Positions 62,012 to 64,000 of a DNA stretch of 64,000 bases are shown here, piece by piece (the first letter of the stretch is position 1; each line of letters begins with the position of its first letter). The stretch spans positions 1 to 64,000 of the forward strand of contig CALVJY010000009.1 in assembly GCA_944332455.1 (NCBI GenBank), read 5' to 3'. The stretch comes from an uncultured Clostridia bacterium. Its GTDB lineage: Bacteria; Bacillota; Clostridia; Christensenellales; HGM11417. Under the pieces are notes generated by a model, which was not told the DNA's origin, did not search any database, and worked only from the letters and a program-made list of their open reading frames with translations. The position numbers were made by a program, and so were the translations under genes.

Positions 62012-63994
62012 TTACAGCACCCGCACCCGGATGGAGGCGGTGTCGGTCAGGCCGGAGGCCGTCCGCACCCTGACCTGCAGGTTGTAGACGCCCGCCCGCA
62101 TGGACGGGATGTCGTCCAGCGCCAGCGAGGTCAGGGGATCGCCCTCGTAGATCAGCTCATCGCCGATCCGCACCGCCATGTAGGTCAGCGCGTCGTCCGG
62201 CAGGCCCTCGGCCTCCAGCTCCAGGACCGACTTGGAGGTCAGGGTCTGCTTGGGCTCTGCAGGGCTTAAGATGTCCACGGCGGGCTTTTGCAGGGCCAGG
62301 AACTGTCCGTCCGCGCTCACCCGGCCGTTCTCCGCGGTGACCGAGGCGTCGGCGGGCAGCAGAGCGATGACCGCCGCTCCCTCGGCCGGGAGAGAGATCT
62401 TCTGGCTGCCGGAGAGGTTTTCCCCCACCACCTCGCCGGTCACCGTGTTGTACAGGGTGGCGGGCCGGGTCAGCTCGAGGGTGACCTCCCGGGCGTTGGG
62501 GTAAGGATTGTAGTAGAGATATTTCTGGAAGGGCGACAGGCCCAGGGTGTCGGTCTTGTTCAGGTCCACCCGGATGATCTGCTCCACGTCGGTCGGGGAG
62601 ACGATGGCCCCCAGGATCCCCACGTGCACCCCGCCGTAGATGCCGTAGTCGGTGGCCCCGCCCCAGCCCAGGTTGGACTGGTCCCCCATGGCGTAGGGCG
62701 TCTTGCCGTCCACGGTGGTCTTGACCCCCTCGTAGGCGATGGACTTGTTGGGGTCGCCGGCGGTGGCCTCGGGGCAGCTCTGATTTTCAAGGGGCACCTC
62801 GCTGCCGTAGAAGATGCGGGCGGAGTTGGTCATGTGGTAGAACCACTTGCCCACGTCGTCGGCAAAGCGGGCGTCATAGGCCAGCATGGGGGCCAGCGTG
62901 GAGGCCATGTGGAAGGTGTTCATGGCAAAGGCGTAGCCCGCCCCCGAGGTGTCGCTGTAGGAAAAGGCCATCAGCCCGTAGGCGTCGTAGTTCCCCCATT
63001 TGGCGTTGACCACCTGGGCGCTGTTGCGGAAGTCCCCGCTCCCCTCGAAGGAGACGTTGGCGAACTTCTGGATGTCGTAGTCGGTGCCGTGGAAGGCGTT
63101 CAGTACCGCCGCCACGCAGCAGGCGTAGTCCTGCAAAATTTCATAATAGGGGTTTTTGTTCCACTGCTCCAGGTAATCCAGCACGATCTTGCAGTCGTCC
63201 AGGAATTTTTTCTCCCCGGTCAGCAGATAGGCGTTGTAAAACAGATAACTCAGCCCCCCGTTGGGCGGCTCGTTCCAATCCGAACCGTACACCGGCATGT
63301 CGCTGCGGAAGTCGTAGGACTTGAAGGCGAAATCCCATTCCCCGTTGGTCTTGAAGTTGGGGAGCACCCGGTGCCAGTTTTCGGCCCCGGTCAGAATGAT
63401 CTCCTCCATCCAGGTCTCGTCTGGGTACAGAGTGTACAGCTTGGCAAACAGGATCTGGGGATAGATCTCGTACCAGAAGGTCTCGCCGGTGGGCGAATTG
63501 CCGTGATCCAGCACAAAGCCCACCTCGTCGTTGTAGAACTGCTTGGCCATGGCCACGAAGTTGTGCACCACCTTCTGGTTGTCCTCGTCCGTGAACTCCT
63601 GGGCGCTCTTGTCGATGCCGGCATAGGTGGAGGCCACCAGCGAGCCCAGCACGGTGATGCCCTCCTGCCCCGACCGCGAGGCCGCGTTGGAGGCCCCGAT
63701 GTAGGCCGGGAAGCCGAAGGCCCTGCCGTAGGCGGCGTTGTCGTCCCACCAGCCGATGGGCGTCAGGGTCTCCGCGTCGTAGGGCGGGTTTTCGGCATAG
63801 CGGGCAAAGTCGTAGAGCACCCGGTCGACCTCCCGCGCCAGGGCGGCGTAGTCGATCAGTTTGTAGTTGGACGCCATGGCGGGCATCTCGTCCACCTGGG
63901 CCAGATTTTTCTGCCCGGCGTTTCCCTTGACCGCCTCCCCGCCGCACCCGAACAGGGCGCTCAGGCAAAGGAGCAGCGCGCAGCACAGAGCCAT
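62012..63994 (-). CDS. Large uncharacterised lipoprotein, paralogue 2, at the window edge
   Basis: At least 660 residues. Lipobox LFGC (Cys17) follows a hydrophobic stretch right at the edge; the frame stays open to base 64000, and the true start may lie a few codons beyond. It is a tandem paralogue of the gene 10 bases downstream. Shared blocks are YGLMAFSYSD, YAFAMNTFHMASTLAPMLAYDARF, ADDVGKWFYHMTNSARIFYG, SIAYEGVKTTVDGKTPYAMGD and TDYGIYGGVHVGILGAIVSPTDVEQIIRVDL. A helix-rich N-terminal region precedes a beta-rich C-terminal domain. Function is unknown; a cell-surface glycan enzyme is plausible. Confidence 0.82.
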   Translation of the reverse strand: MALCCALLLCLSALFGCGGEAVKGNAGQKNLAQVDEMPAMASNYKLIDYAALAREVDRVLYDFARYAENPPYDAETLTPIGWWDDNAAYGRAFGFPAYIGASNAASRSGQEGITVLGSLVASTYAGIDKSAQEFTDEDNQKVVHNFVAMAKQFYNDEVGFVLDHGNSPTGETFWYEIYPQILFAKLYTLYPDETWMEEIILTGAENWHRVLPNFKTNGEWDFAFKSYDFRSDMPVYGSDWNEPPNGGLSYLFYNAYLLTGEKKFLDDCKIVLDYLEQWNKNPYYEILQDYACCVAAVLNAFHGTDYDIQKFANVSFEGSGDFRNSAQVVNAKWGNYDAYGLMAFSYSDTSGAGYAFAMNTFHMASTLAPMLAYDARFADDVGKWFYHMTNSARIFYGSEVPLENQSCPEATAGDPNKSIAYEGVKTTVDGKTPYAMGDQSNLGWGGATDYGIYGGVHVGILGAIVSPTDVEQIIRVDLNKTDTLGLSPFQKYLYYNPYPNAREVTLELTRPATLYNTVTGEVVGENLSGSQKISLPAEGAAVIALLPADASVTAENGRVSADGQFLALQKPAVDILSPAEPKQTLTSKSVLELEAEGLPDDALTYMAVRIGDELIYEGDPLTSLALDDIPSMRAGVYNLQVRVRTASGLTDTASIRVRVL

Positions 63995-64000
63995 CCGTCT

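Overview
The window looks like chromosome from an uncultured, GC-rich member of the Clostridia (Firmicutes). Support comes from a BofA-like sporulation protein and the sporulation sigma factor SigH, a T-box leader, a cobalamin riboswitch, ThyX and Mini-RNase III, Gram-positive lipoprotein signals, and strong AGGAGG ribosome sites with TTGACA/TATAAT promoters. Nothing in it is clearly phage or plasmid. Nearly all genes are on the minus strand; only five lie on the plus strand: an RsbW/GHKL-like protein, an AraC regulator, rhaA, ppa and bofA.

Layout: 1-5.9 kb holds a two-domain class II aldolase, a GPH-type sugar symporter and a BspA-type leucine-rich-repeat lipoprotein. 6.0-12.95 kb is a complete phosphate regulon, pstS - pstC/A fusion - pstB - phoU - phoB - phoR, preceded by a three-repeat Pho box. 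13.9-18 kb carries a small GHKL-like protein, an AraC regulator bracketed by repeat assemblies, and L-rhamnose isomerase. 18.3-28.6 kb is housekeeping: pyruvate phosphate dikinase, the rpsF-ssb-rpsR operon with a DUF2156 gene, proS, ppa, and a stand-alone TrpB2-type gene behind a tRNA-Trp T-box. 28.7-30.4 kb is a cobalamin-riboswitch unit (DUF4430 lipoprotein plus ECF S-component). 30.4-39.7 kb holds a cysteine-free UDG, a GPP34-like protein, bofA, and a long run PHP - mrnC - thyX - rlmB - sigH - dnaX - ybaB - recR. 40.2-44 kb has an acyl-ACP thioesterase and small lipoprotein or membrane genes. 44.3-64 kb is a continuous minus-strand sugar locus.

The right-hand 20 kb reads as one glycan-use programme. 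It has three large lipoproteins (two are tandem paralogues), a complete sugar ABC importer (binding protein and two permeases), three GH130-type enzymes and a DUF1861 relative, a phosphohexomutase, and three URO-D-superfamily proteins. GH130 phosphorylases release mannose-1-phosphate, which a phosphohexomutase can move to mannose-6-phosphate, so a beta-mannoside pathway is the simplest reading. The URO-D proteins have no obvious role in it.

The most unusual signal is non-coding. Three arrays of short hairpins (two at 41.1-41.6 kb, one at 46.8-47.0 kb) keep the same order of stems while the loops vary. Their linkers reverse direction around a central hairpin that carries a DnaA-box-like TTATCCACA. 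A different repeat assembly flanks the AraC gene on both sides and supplies its last codons. Many intergenic regions carry 35-45 bp tandem repeats, several of which run into the 3' ends of genes. Coordinates of genes come from reading frames and ribosome sites; functional names come from motif recognition without database searches.
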